A stretch of 64,000 nucleotides of DNA, taken from assembly GCA_964016985.1 (NCBI GenBank), contig OZ024823.1, forward strand, positions 112,801,459 to 112,865,458, written 5' to 3'. Position numbers and translations under genes: made by a program. The DNA comes from Anodontia alba. Lineage: Eukaryota; Mollusca; Bivalvia; Lucinida; Lucinidae. Of this stretch, positions 53,754 through 63,264 are shown one piece after another. Position 1 is the first letter of the stretch; each line of letters begins with the position of its first letter. Under the pieces are notes generated by a model, which saw nothing but the letters and a program-made list of their open reading frames with translations, searched no databases and was not told the origin of the DNA.

Positions 53754-53926
53754 CCTAACTCCAGACAGGGCGCTTTTTTGACCCAAAAACTGTTGATATT
53801 TTTCTTATTTCTCCATGAAAACATGTTGTGGTTCTCATTAGATTTGCCACAGTGAGGCACTTCTAACAAGTACCCACAACATGCTTCCATGGAGAATTAA
53901 GAAAAATATTTTCCTGACAACCCGTC
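53754..53926. mobile_element. Family B foldback
   Basis: TAACTCCAGACAGGGCGCTT and TTATTTCTCCATGAAAACAT lead to TGTTGTGGTTCTCATTAG. The right arm AAGTACCCACAACATGCTTC ends at CCTGACAACCCGTC. A family A MITE follows at once (53927). Confidence 0.8.
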
Positions 53927-54140
53927 TTAACCCTTGTCCTGCTGAACCCGGATATACCCTGCATTTGCAAACAGTGTGGATCCAGATCAGTTGGCTTCTG
54001 AAGAAGCCAACTGATCTGGATCTGCACTGTTTGACATTAAGTATGTGAATTTATAGCAACAATCTGGATAAAGTAATCTGATTGGCTAAAAATTAGAAGT
54101 GGGCGTGGCATCTTAATTTATTCAGCAGGACAAGGGTTAA
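53927..54140 (+). mobile_element. Family A piggyBac-like MITE, copy 9
   Basis: TTAA both ends and a perfect 20 bp TIR (TTAACCCTTGTCCTGCTGAA). Hairpin arms GATCAGTTGGCTTC/GAAGCCAACTGATC are exact. This is among the best preserved copies and may be young. Confidence 0.96.
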
Positions 54141-55213
54141 CTGGACATATGGCCTAATTTTTTTGTTTTGACTGATTACTGGTTTGGGCTGTACCATGTA
54201 GTCCATAAGTATTTAGCAGGCCTGAGCAACCTGTGTAGACCCAGATCAGATGCTGCAGAACATGGCATCTTATCAGGGTCTACATTATAATGTTTTCTGC
54301 TGGCTGACACTCAAATGACAGTTTTTCAGACACAACAAGGATTTGTTTAAAGTTGAGATATTTATGGTAAGGTTTGATATCGGTTGGTAGTTGTTACATC
54401 TTTTTGTACAAGGGACGCAGTTTTTGTGACTTCCTGTTAGCTTTCATGCACATCAAACCCTTCTGAAAAAGGGGATCTGTTCCAAGGGTGGTGACTGCTG
54501 TACTTGCAGCAGGTGAGGAGATTTGGGCATATTAGTACTTCTTTTTTTTGAAAAAGGTCATTGTAAAAATGATGACCGAAACCGATCAACAATAAATACT
54601 TCCTGTTAAAACTGTCTGTTGCTGCTCCTCTACCTTTTATCTTTTGATTCTTCTGTTTCTGCACTGTCATTTTTTGTTTTTCATCTTTCGTTGTTCCTCT
54701 TTTACCTTATCTACTAACTCTTCTTCTGTCCCTTATTTCTCCCTTTCTGTGGGAGCTGACACAAAATGAACCGAAACAGTTGACACACTGTTAAAAGAGA
54801 ACTCAATTTACAATACATGTAAACTCCTTGTAAGGAGGAGGCAAAACTGTTTTGATGGGGTTACCTCCCCTGAAGGTGTTGGAGACTACCCTATGTATTC
54901 GGACAGGCAGGTCGGAGCAAACAGTGTAGACCCAGATGAGGCACCACAGAATGCAATGTTTCAGTCATATGGGTCTACACTGTTTGCAACTCATCCAGCA
55001 GTTCTTAAACACAACATCGGGTAGTAAAATGTACTTGTTCAAATTTAAGAACGAGTATGTTAAGGAGCTGAGGTGTCCAAATATTTAGGGTAAATTGGGT
55101 ACCTGTTTTGTGTGATGGTCAAAGATACAAACCAGTCTATACATTTACACAGTGTGTGCCAGTCCCTTCCATCTGCTGTTTACATTCTACAAGGTACATG
55201 TAATAGCTAAATT
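54141..55213. other. Spacer with three CCCAGAT hairpins
   Basis: GTGTAGACCCAGATCAGATG (54235) and GTAGACCCAGATGAGGC with GGGTCTACACTGTTTGC (54920-54990) are short foldbacks. TGAGGTGTCCAAATATTTAG at ~55066 is the end word of a MITE family also at 59270, 59650 and 60110. No gene seen. Confidence 0.55.
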
Positions 55214-55446
55214 TACATAGGTCTGGATAAGTGTAGGATCTGGTAAATATTTTTCTTATTTCTTGACGAAAACATATGTTGTGGGTACTCATTAGAAGTG
55301 CCTTGGCAAGGCGCTTCTAATGAGTACCACAACATATGTATTCATGCAAGGCGCTTCTAATGAGTACCCACAACATACGTTTTCGTCAAGAAATAAGAAA
55401 AATATAGATACTTGTTGGTTGAAAAAAGCGCCTTATCAAGAGCTAT
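55214..55446. mobile_element. Family B foldback with repeated right arm
   Basis: The core is normal, but GCAAGGCGCTTCTAATGAGT-ACC(C)ACAACATA occurs twice in a row (55306 and 55347), so the right inner arm has been duplicated. Outer arms TTCTTGACGAAAAC and GTCAAGAAATAAGAAAAATA pair exactly. Confidence 0.88.
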
Positions 55447-55611
55447 GGATACAGATGAACTTCCACTAATGGTAACCTCTATAATAGCCACCTCCCTGTA
55501 ACAGCTACTTTACTAGATTCCCAGTTCTGTTTTAAAATTATTGACCCTCTCTACAACAGCCAGTGTTGTATCTTCCCAGGGATGGCTATTGTAGGGAGAT
55601 AGCGCTGTAGA

Positions 55612-55712
55612 TCTTTTTCTTATTTTGCAACAAAAATGATGCAGGCACTCATTAAAAGGGCTTAGCACAACATATGGTTTTGTCCAGAAATAAGGAAACT
55701 ATAAATATGTTT
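55612..55712. repeat. Degenerate family B element
   Basis: TTTTTCTTATTTTGCAACAA, GCACTCATTAAAAGGGCTTA, CACAACATATGGTTTTGTCC and AAATAAGGAAACTATA follow the family B order without most of the right core. Confidence 0.55.
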
Positions 55713-55795
55713 TGATTAGTTTGCTGTCTGTCTGTAGCCTTCAATGATTCTGTTAATAGAGAGTGAAAGGCTTGATCAGGCTGTTCAGATGTACT

Positions 55796-56047
55796 TTGTT
55801 TGTGTTGAGGTTTTACGGCCCAGTCAACCCAGTGGGGTCATGTCGAGCGCGGTCAGTTTACCTAACCACACATTTACTGGGCAGGCTTAGTCCTTTAAGC
55901 GGTTAACCCGTATTGTGCACATTCTTTCACCAGAAACTGACAACTGCCCTTCTTGAATCAGCGGAAGGGAGAGAATGACCGTAGAAAATATTTCATGATC
56001 AATCTCCACGAAAGAATGTTGCCGACCTCTGCGGGGGTTGAACCCAT
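55796..56047 (-). mobile_element. SINE, head truncated, minus
   Basis: CTTTGTTTGTGTTGAGGTTT to GACCTCTGCGGGGGTTGAAC matches 26077-26330 closely. It breaks off at GGTTGAACCC, inside the B box, so the tRNA-like A box is lost. Such 5' truncation is typical of SINE integration. Confidence 0.92.
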
Positions 56048-56069
56048 CTAATGGGCTTTCACTACCAGC

Positions 56070-56262
56070 CATAGCTCTTGATAAGGCGCTTTTTTCAACC
56101 AAAAAGTAGATATATTTTTCTTATTTCTCAATGAAAACATATGTTGTGGGTACTCATTAGAAGTGCCTCAGTGAGGCACTTCTAATGAGTACCCACAACA
56201 TATATTTTCATTGAGAAATACGAAATTCATTTACCTGATACCCACTCTTATCTTGACCAATG
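56070..56262. mobile_element. Family B foldback, near consensus
   Basis: CATAGCTCTTGATAAGGCGC, TTTTTTCAACCAAAAAGTAG, then CATATGTTGTGGGTACTCAT and its inverse around GAAGTGCCTCAGTGAGGCAC. Left outer arms are full. The right outer arm is replaced by a family variant ending CCCACTCTTATCTTGACCAA. Confidence 0.92.
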
Positions 56263-56343
56263 CAGTATATTCCATAAGATCATTTTTCTCATGACAGGTC
56301 TCAGATATCCCTCCTTCATAGACTGGCCAGGATCTACGATGCT

Positions 56344-56541
56344 CACATAGCTCTAGATAGGGGCTTTTTTTTTTCAACCAAAAAGTATTGATGTTTTTCT
56401 TATTTGTCTTCGAAATCATATGTTGTGGGAACACATTAGAAGCGCTTCACAGAGGTGCTTCTAATGGATACTCACAACATGTTTTTGTGGAAAAATAAGA
56501 AAGGCGTTAGCCTGATACTCCCTCTTATCTAGAGGTGTGGC
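56344..56541. mobile_element. Family B foldback
   Basis: CATAGCTCTAGATAGGGGCT start, core TCATATGTTGTGGGAACACA and GGATACTCACAACATG, right end CCCTCTTATCTAGAGGTGTGG. Lies only 80 bp from the previous copy in the same orientation. Confidence 0.85.
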
Positions 56542-57295
56542 TCATTTTTGGGAATAAGTTGATTTTCCCATAGTCTTATTGCAAACAATGATATAACATA
56601 ATGTCTATTGATTGTGTGCCATTAATAGCTAATTTCCATTTGCCTTGTTTGACAAAATCCGAATGGAAATTGCGTTTTACCAGCAATGAAATCTGATGAC
56701 TTTTTTTTTTACATATTTATAAGAAATCAAGGAAATCTGAGAGAAAATAGTTCATGTTTTCTTGGATATATTGCTTCGGGCACCAAGTAAGCACTGGAAT
56801 TGTTCTAAAATGATGGCATTTTTACAGTGATTTCAGGCTTTTGTTTCCCTATTTTTAGCCTGCAGGAAAGAGCTATAATCCTATAGCATTAATAGCAGTG
56901 TCCGCATTCAATAGCTTAGGCATTGGTGTCAATGTTCATGTTTACAGTGTTAAAATTTTACACCATTGTTTCAAAGAGCTCATACCTATATTAGATAAAT
57001 TCTTGAATGAATTTAGTTTATTTTTGGCAAGATGGTAGATTATGTTTAAAATTTTAATCAGTATATTAGTGACCTAGAGGTTACAGACTTAGAAACTTTT
57101 GGTTTAGTTTTTGGTGTATTTGTCGATTATTTGATTTTATATTTGGATATAAAGGAAGGTTATGGTAAACATTTTTATTTTTGGTACCAGCCTTGCTCTC
57201 TTGAGTCTAGAGTTTTACTCTCATGATTGGCAAGCGCCATTTAAAGGTGAACTAAGCTCTTCTGCAAGAACTATATAGTTTGTGTTATTTCATTA
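56542..57295. other. No gene recognised; AT-rich intron-like sequence
   Basis: No repeat or ORF I can support. CCATTTGCCTTGTTTGAC...GAATGGAAATTGCG near 56640 is a weak inverted pair. Confidence 0.4.
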
Positions 57296-57510
57296 ACCCT
57301 CAGCCGGCTGAGTAAGAATTTTGACAAACACGATTTTGAAATATTTTATTTCTTTCTTTTCTTTTATTTATTTTTCAGAAAATTGCATTTGAAATTTCAT
57401 GCAGATTGCCATCTAGGCATCTCTAATGAGTGCATGTATCCACAACATCTGTTTTCATGGAGAAGTAATAAAAATATTTAGCTGGATTCTCTTTTCCTCT
57501 GGAATAACGT
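57296..57510. repeat. Chimera of half family C and half family B
   Basis: Left part TCAGCCGGCTGAGTAAGAAT to GAAATTTCATGCAGATTG is family C-like. At CATCTAGG it changes to GCATCTCTAATGAGTGCATG and CACAACATCTGTTTTCATGG, the right half of family B. The switch is at the hairpin centre of both. Confidence 0.65.
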
Positions 57511-57527
57511 GATTTAACCTTTGCCGC

Positions 57528-57726
57528 TCTCTGGGCTAATTCAGTAGATGACAAATTGATAATATATTCCTTATTTTTCTTAGAGCATAGGATTTGACAT
57601 TTCATGCAAATTGTCTCCATTGGGGACAATTTGCATGAAATGTCAAAACCAGGTCTGTTTTCTGGGACAAAAAAAGAAAAATATGTCATCATGTCTTTTG
57701 CTGAAAATTTTACCTAGAGTGCTAAG
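57528..57726. mobile_element. Family C element, well preserved core
   Basis: CTCTGGGCTAATTCAGTAGA start, core GGATTTGACATTTCATGCAA with GTCTCCATTGGGGAC loop and inverse, end GCTGAAAATTTTACCTAGAG. Carries both ATGCAAAT and ATTTGCAT. It lies 58 bp upstream of the splice acceptor at 57784. Confidence 0.88.
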
Positions 57727-57784
57727 TGTTAAAAAAAAAAAGCAGCAATTTTCTGGAGTGCTACATTGTATAATTTTGTTTCAG

Positions 57785-58001
57785 GTTCTTCAGTATGACT
57801 GGTTTCGGACACAGTCCATCTCCAGACAGGTAGATGAAACCAGAGACCCAGTCATAGTGGCATAGAACCAGACTACCCAGCCTCATTATGGCAGAGAAGA
57901 ATGATACAGTGAATTGGCAGGAAAAATGCAGTGAGCTGGAAGGGTCATTACAAAAGTTTCGAAATCAAGCTGTTGGAATCAGAGATTCTGTTGGTGTTGA
58001 G
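57785..58001 (+). CDS. First coding exon of an unidentified coiled-coil-like protein
   Basis: A pyrimidine-rich acceptor (TATAATTTTGTTTCAG) ends at 57784. The exon has ~103 bases of 5' leader, then ATG at 57888 and 38 codons reading MAEKNDTVNWQEKCSELEGS, LQKFRNQAVGIRDSVGVE. It ends in phase 0 at GAG followed by donor GTAGGT (58002). The leader has several stops in frame, so this ATG is the likely start. Charged, heptad-like spacing (L17, L21, F24) suggests a coiled coil. I do not recognise the family and see no next exon before 64000. An upstream 5' exon may be at 46540-46672. Confidence 0.6.
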
Positions 58002-58129
58002 GTAGGTTTATTTATCTGTTGGAAAACATTTTCCCTCATGCAAAATGCAAAGGTCCAGCTCAGCCTTCTGAGGCATTCTGGTCCAGTTCATTGTTTCTTA
58101 CCTAAACATAATGAGCAATATGGGATAAG

Positions 58130-58910
58130 CTGTATTATGATCCTACGTGGTAGAAAAGTAGAACAGGACAAGATGATGTGTAGTGTACAACTCTGCCTTT
58201 CTTACTTTTGGCATTACCTCCCTTTGTTATATTTGACAGTGATTATGCTTTGCACTCTGTAAGTTGAATACATGTACCCTTCAGAACATTTTGATGATAC
58301 TTAGTAGAAATGAGAACAGGACGAGAGGACACATCACATACAAGAGTAACAACTCTGGCTTTCTTTTGGAGTTACCTCCCTTTGTTTTGTGTTTTGTATT
58401 TGACATTTAGTTCATGTCTGCTCTGTAACTCAAATACCCTTCGGAATATTTTGATGGTATTTGGTAGAAATGTAGAACAGGATGAGTTGACATGTCGCGT
58501 AAAAGAATAACAACTCTGCCTTTCTTACTTTTACATGTCGCGTAAAAGAATAACAACTCTGCCTTTCTTACTTTTGGCATTATCTCCCTTTGTTATATTT
58601 GACAGTGATTATGCATTGATTTCGTGTTCACTATCTAAGTCGAACACCCTTTGGAATATTTTGATGATACTTGGTAGTATTGAAGAACAGGACCAGATGA
58701 CATATCACATACTGGAATGACAACTTTGCTTTTTTTTTACTTTTGGAGTTATCTCCCTTTCTTGGGTTTGAATTTGATTTCTTGTTTCTGCTCTGTAACA
58801 AAAATACTCTTCGGAATATTTTGATGGTACTTGGTACAAATGTAGAACAGGATGAGATGACATGTTGCGTACAAGAATGACAACTCTGGCAGGATTGGGG
58901 GTGTGGGTGG
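58130..58910 (+). repeat. ~165-180 bp tandem array in the intron
   Basis: Units contain GTAGAAATGTAGAACAGGAT, ACAACTCTGCCTTTCTTACT, TTTTGGCATTACCTCCCTTT and CGGAATATTTTGATGGTACT, near 58140, 58305, 58465, 58670 and 58835. A 40 bp stretch (ACATGTCGCGTAAAAGAATA) is directly repeated at 58492/58533. Several plus ORFs arise from it. Confidence 0.88.
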
Positions 58911-58919
58911 GTGGGGGTG

Positions 58920-59675
58920 GTGGGGGGGGACATTTGTTGTCTTTTTTTCTAAAAAAAATTTTCTAGTTTTACTTATACATTGTATATCTTATTGAAAACA
59001 TGTTGTGGGTATTCATCAAAAGTGCCTTGTAATACAATCTGTATGATTTTGTGAAGAAGTGAGAAAAATAGTTATGTGGCTACCCCTCTTACATAGAGTT
59101 CATTATACACACATTGACTTTATAGGCAAGCAGCAATAAGTGCATGCCAGCCTTATTGTATGGAATGCCCAGGCTGTCTTTGGAGTATATTGCTGCATAT
59201 ACATGTGTAGCTCTTAGTAAGAGGGTATCCAAAAATATTTTTTCTTACTGTATTTATCAGTACTCTAAATATTTGGGCAACTTAACTCCTGACTATCCTT
59301 ATCCCCAAGTCTGACAAATTCAAGTTTCAACCACTTGCCTGGCAGTCCACAGCATCTTGAAAATAGCTTGGAATTACAATATTCCTTATATATATTCTAT
59401 GCATTTTTCTGGGCAAGTAAAATATAAAATCACTTGCCCAGTCAAGATTTGGACTTGTCCCAGGCAGCTGGGCAATGGATTTGTCAGGCCCTGCTTATCC
59501 TAAAATTTGAACGTCAATTTGACTGTCATGTTGATGTGTCTAAAAACTGTTGGATGAGTAGCAATCAGTGTAGACCCTGATCAGCAGCAACATTTGCCAG
59601 CATCTGATCTGGGACTGCATTTTTTGCTCAGGCATTTTCTCATTTACCCTAAATATTTGGACACCTTAAGTTGGC
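58920..59675. repeat. Degenerate family B half and AAATATTTGG-ended MITE
   Basis: 58978-59098 has AAAACATGTTGTGGGTATTC and a weak right half of family B. 59270-59665 is bounded by CTAAATATTTGGGCAACTTA and CTAAATATTTGGACACCTTA (direct sense), with a CACTTGCCTGGCAG/CTGGGCAAGT inversion and a CCCTGATCAGC...GCATCTGATCTGGG hairpin. Confidence 0.6.
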
Positions 59676-59896
59676 TTAACCCTTGTCTTGCTGAACCTGG
59701 ATATACCCTGCCTTTGCAGACAGTGTAGCTCCAGATCAGTTGGCTTCATCACTTCTTCAGAAGCCAACTGATCTGGATCTGCACTCTTTGCCATTAAGTA
59801 TGTGAATTTATATCAACAACCAGAATCAAGTAATCTGATTGGCTGAAAATTAGAAATGGGTGCGGCATCTTAATTTATTCAGCAGGACAAAGGTTA
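59676..59896 (+). mobile_element. Family A piggyBac-like MITE, copy 10
   Basis: TTAA both ends, left TTAACCCTTGTCTTGCTGAA, right TTCAGCAGGACAAAGGTTAA. Hairpin loop CATCACTTCTTCAG is longer than in other copies because of a small insertion. Confidence 0.94.
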
Positions 59897-59929
59897 ACTC
59901 CATACCATACTTCTCCTAAAAATTAAACA

Positions 59930-60135
59930 AATCTGTTTTGCTACCTGTTGATGAACTTAAAAACTGCTGACTGAGTGGCAAATAGTACAAAGCCTGATCC
60001 ACATTCTGTGGTGATTATATTTGCCACTTGTTCAGAAGTTGGTAAATGCATCAATAGGTAGTGAAATATCTTGTTCAAAATTTATGACAAGTATGGGAAG
60101 GAGTTAAGGTGTCCAAATATTTAGGGTAAACATGG
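59930..60135. repeat. MITE ending GGTGTCCAAATATTTAGGGT
   Basis: GAACTTAAAAACTGCTGACT and inverted GTTCAGAAGTTGG words surround CCTGATCCACATTCTGTGG. The right end TTAAGGTGTCCAAATATTTA recurs at 4625 and 55062. Confidence 0.55.
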
Positions 60136-60159
60136 TACTTGAAAAGTCCCTGCAAGGAA

Positions 60160-60840
60160 TTAACCCTTTAAATGCTGTGCAAAATTGTAGCAGATGACAT
60201 TCTAATTTTTTATGCCCCACACCATTTTCAATGGGGGGTGCACATAGTATCATTGCTGTCTGTACATACATCAGTCCATCCATCCGTATGTCCCATCCAT
60301 ACATACGAAAAATAGTTTCCATTCGATATCTTGTGAAAAGATTAGTGTATCGGGTTCATATTTTATACACAGGGATATAATCATAAAATATAGATCGTTC
60401 GATTACAAGTGAAATCCACCATTTAATATGGGCGTTATGATCCTTTTTCAAATTTTCATCGTCCTGTCCATATGTGCGAAAAATGGTTTCAGTTTGATAG
60501 CTTTATATTCATATTTTATACACAGGTATATAATCATAAAATATATAGGTCAAGTTTGATTTATCTGCCAATTCTTATGGGAGTTATGGTCCTTTTTCAA
60601 CTTCTTTTTTTTTTGCAAAATGCTTGTTTCAGGGTGAGGATGGCCCCTGGACCGGGGCATATGTGTCATATTGACAACATTTTTAGTTTATTACTTTTTC
60701 AGAGAAAGTAAGACTTGGCATTTCATGTGAATCATCTGTCTAGCAGATGATTTATATGAAATGCTAAAGTATTATTTTCTTTTAAGATTACAAAAAAATT
60801 GTAGTCTGCTTCTGTTTTGATAAGCACTGAAAGGGTTTAA
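60160..60840. mobile_element. Family D element split by a ~470 bp ATGCCCC...GGGGCAT insertion
   Basis: Left AACCCTTTAAATGCTGTGCA and GCAGATGACATTCTAATTTT, right TTTTTCAGAGAAAGTAAGAC to GATAAGCACTGAAAGGGTTTAA are family D. Between ~60210 and ~60665 lies a block starting ATGCCCCACACCATTTTCAA and ending CCTGGACCGGGGCATATG, with two diverged internal copies (CATATGTGCGAAAAATGG). The insert has GCCCC/GGGGC ends. Confidence 0.8.
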
Positions 60841-61208
60841 GTGCTGTCCCAAATTAGTGGGAAGTGAATAGCTCCAGTTTTATTGTCTTAGATTGACAAT
60901 TTGTGAAAGGTTGCTTTTCTTACTGCTATTTAATGGCTGTCAGAAATAGCATTAAAGCCATCAGAAGTTGGAAAGTTGTCAAAGCCTTAAGTCAAATGTG
61001 CTTGCTAATTGATTGTGAAGGCAATAAAGGCAAAATGATCATAAAAGTTTTCAGCATATTAGCCTTTCTACAATCTGCAGTGGTAATAATCTATGGCTTT
61101 CTTTTGATCTTTATAGATGAAGCTTCCAAAAGCTAATGCATTTTGATAGGACAGTGGTCTTCACAATTGCACCCAGTTGGTATATCCCATAAACAGTTTC
61201 CTAGTGCT

Positions 61209-61416
61209 TTAACCCTTGTCATGCTGAATAATTTACCACGCCCACTTTTAATTTTCAGCCAGTCAGATTACTTGATCCGGGTTTTTGATAGAAATTCACA
61301 TATGTAATGAGAAACAGTGCAGATCCAGATCAGTTGGATTCTTCAGAAGCCAACTGATCTGGATCTACACTGTTTGCTAAGACAGGGCATGTCGTGTTTA
61401 GCATGAGAAGGCTTAA
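61209..61416 (-). mobile_element. Family A piggyBac-like MITE, copy 11 (reverse)
   Basis: TTAA both ends. Left TTAACCCTTGTCATGCTGAA; right diverged (TTTAGCATGAGAAGGCTTAA). CATGCTGAA and TTTAGCATG show a parallel C-to-A type change in both TIRs, so pairing is kept. Confidence 0.9.
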
Positions 61417-61418
61417 GG

Positions 61419-61621
61419 CGTAGCACTCTGGGTAAATATTTTAGCAGATGACATTTTGAAATATATTTTCTTATTCTTTTCTAGAAAATAGACTATGACA
61501 TTTCATGGAAATTGTTTACATTGTAACAATTTGCATGAAATGTCAAAGCATATTTATAGGAAAAATGAGAAAAAAAATCAATTTGTCATCTGCTGAATTT
61601 GCCCAGAGAGTGGTAAAGGTT
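61419..61621. mobile_element. Family C element
   Basis: AGCACTCTGGGTAAATATTT starts it; CATCTGCTGAATTTGCCCAG and AGAGTGGTAAAGGTTAA end it. Core ATGACATTTCATGGAAATTG and CAATTTGCATGAAATGTCAA around TTTACATTGTAA. It abuts the family A copy before it. Confidence 0.88.
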
Positions 61622-61624
61622 AAG

Positions 61625-62604
61625 TAATTTTCATTTTATTTCATATTCCTGTTTTCACAGAAGCAAACTTACATGTATGCACTTGCTTGTTCAGTCTTAA
61701 TGAAATATAAAACATAATGTTTTATTAGTGCAGAATGGATGTCGAGAGTTTAATATTCAGGATTGTACTTTTTATCCAAAATATTCTGACAGACTTGCAC
61801 TTGTGAACAGTTTAAGCGAAGATAAAACTGCATCTAAAGGTATACTTAAAGGAGCATTTTGATCAGGATCTGCTCTGTTATTGTTTTCACCTGTACTTTT
61901 TAGACCTATCACTATTTAACATGTTGGCTTTGTTCAAATTTAAGGGTAAATCATTTACAAAAAAATAACAGCAACATTAACAAACAACAACTACAACAAA
62001 AAAAAACAACAACAAAAAAACCCCCAAAAAACAAACAAACTGATGTTTCTGCACAGATGATGACCAGAAAAGTGAGGTCAAGGTCACCAAACCTAGAGTT
62101 ATCACTTTTTAGGCATGTCCCAACAATATAGATTGGTAGGTATGTCACAACATATAGGATTGGTTGGTAGGAATCCACCCACTGGTATGAAGAGATATCA
62201 TGCTGACAAGAAATCACCATGCCAACATCTATGCTGACCTTAACCAAAAAGAGGTCAAGATCACTAAAATCTGATCATTTCTAAGGCATGTCTCAGTGGT
62301 ATATCCATAATAATTCATAAAGTGTAGAAAATACAGAAAATAAAAGTAAATGATGTAGAATATGTAAAAAAGGCCCTTATTTCATGTGCAAATTGTTAAG
62401 ACCAAGATCAGCCAATGCATCTGTGCAATCTGATCAGGTCTGTCCATCAATTTATATAGTGATTTTTTAGTGGGCAATGAAGGTCCAGATCAGGCTGCAT
62501 GCAGTGCCTTGGCTACCTGCTTATGCCATAAGGGACTTTTTTGTGCAGCATTGAATTATTGGTACTTTTACATCCAAAATAATAACTTATTTAGGGCAAT
62601 GCAT
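61625..62604. other. No gene recognised
   Basis: A-rich/AAC-rich stretch at 61960-62040. GGTCAAGGTCACC at ~62078 and direct words AACATATAGGATTGG near 62150 resemble the end-of-window array. No exon with splice sites and motif is seen. Confidence 0.45.
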
Positions 62605-62803
62605 AGCTCCAGATTAGATGTTTTTTTAAATCTTCAACCTAAAAGTACTGATATTTTCTATTTCTCCACAAAAACATATTTTGTGGTACTCAGTAAAAGT
62701 GCCTTGGCAATGTACATGTACACCTAATGAGTACCTACAACATTTGTTTTTGTGGAGAAGTAAAAGATATTCTGTGGATATCCTCTGTTATCTGGAGCAA
62801 TGG
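62605..62803. mobile_element. Family B foldback, asymmetric core
   Basis: CATAGCTCCAGATTAGATGT and TATTTCTCCACAAAAACATA lead to TTTTGTGGTACTCAGTAAAA. The right arm has GAGTACCTACAACATTTGTT and TTTGTGGAGAAGTAAAAGAT. The central loop is replaced by AATGTACATGTACAC. Confidence 0.82.
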
Positions 62804-62873
62804 CCCTGAAAGTATTCTTTTATTAATGCCAGGTATATTGCATGTTCTCCTCTGTAACACTAGTTAATGCTCA

Positions 62874-63120
62874 GGGCCCAGTTGTTCAAAGCTAAAGACA
62901 TCGTTAGTTATTGATTTGTTAAAATTTACATCGAATGATACGCAAATATTCTGATATTTTTTGCTGAAAAAATGTGAGTAGCTTTTGCAGCAGTGCAAAA
63001 ACTACTCACATTTTTTCAGCAAAAAATATCAGAATATTGTATATTGAATCCGCTAAAACAGTTAACGAAATGACCCTTAACGAGCTTGTTAAGCTAACGA
63101 CGCTTTGAACAACTGGGCCC
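62874..63120. mobile_element. Family E TIR element, best preserved copy
   Basis: Termini GGGCCCAGTTGTTCAAAGC and GCTTTGAACAACTGGGCCC are exact inverse for 19 bp. The centre is a palindrome: ATATTCTGATATTTTTTGCT, GAAAAAATGTGAGTAG and inverse around TTTTGCAGCAGTGCAAAA. Confidence 0.93.
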
Positions 63121-63264
63121 AGCATGCTGGATAACAGTTTCAACAGACGGACATTTTGAAATATTTTTCTTATTTTTTTTTTCCAGAAAATAGGCTTTGA
63201 CATTTCATGCAAATTGTCTAGGAGACAATTTGCTTGAAATGTCAAAGTCTATTTTCTGGAAAAC
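63121..63264. mobile_element. Family C element abutting family E
   Basis: AGCATGCTGGATAACAGTTT starts directly after the family E terminus. Core GGCTTTGACATTTCATGCAA and TTTGCTTGAAATGTCAAAGT with loop GTCTAGGAGAC. The right outer arm is missing after CTGGAAAACAAG. Confidence 0.82.

Noticed and set aside
57611..57865. 84-codon plus ORF overlapping the splice acceptor
   Set aside because: It reads through a family C palindrome and the intron; the acceptor and the 57888 ATG explain the region better.
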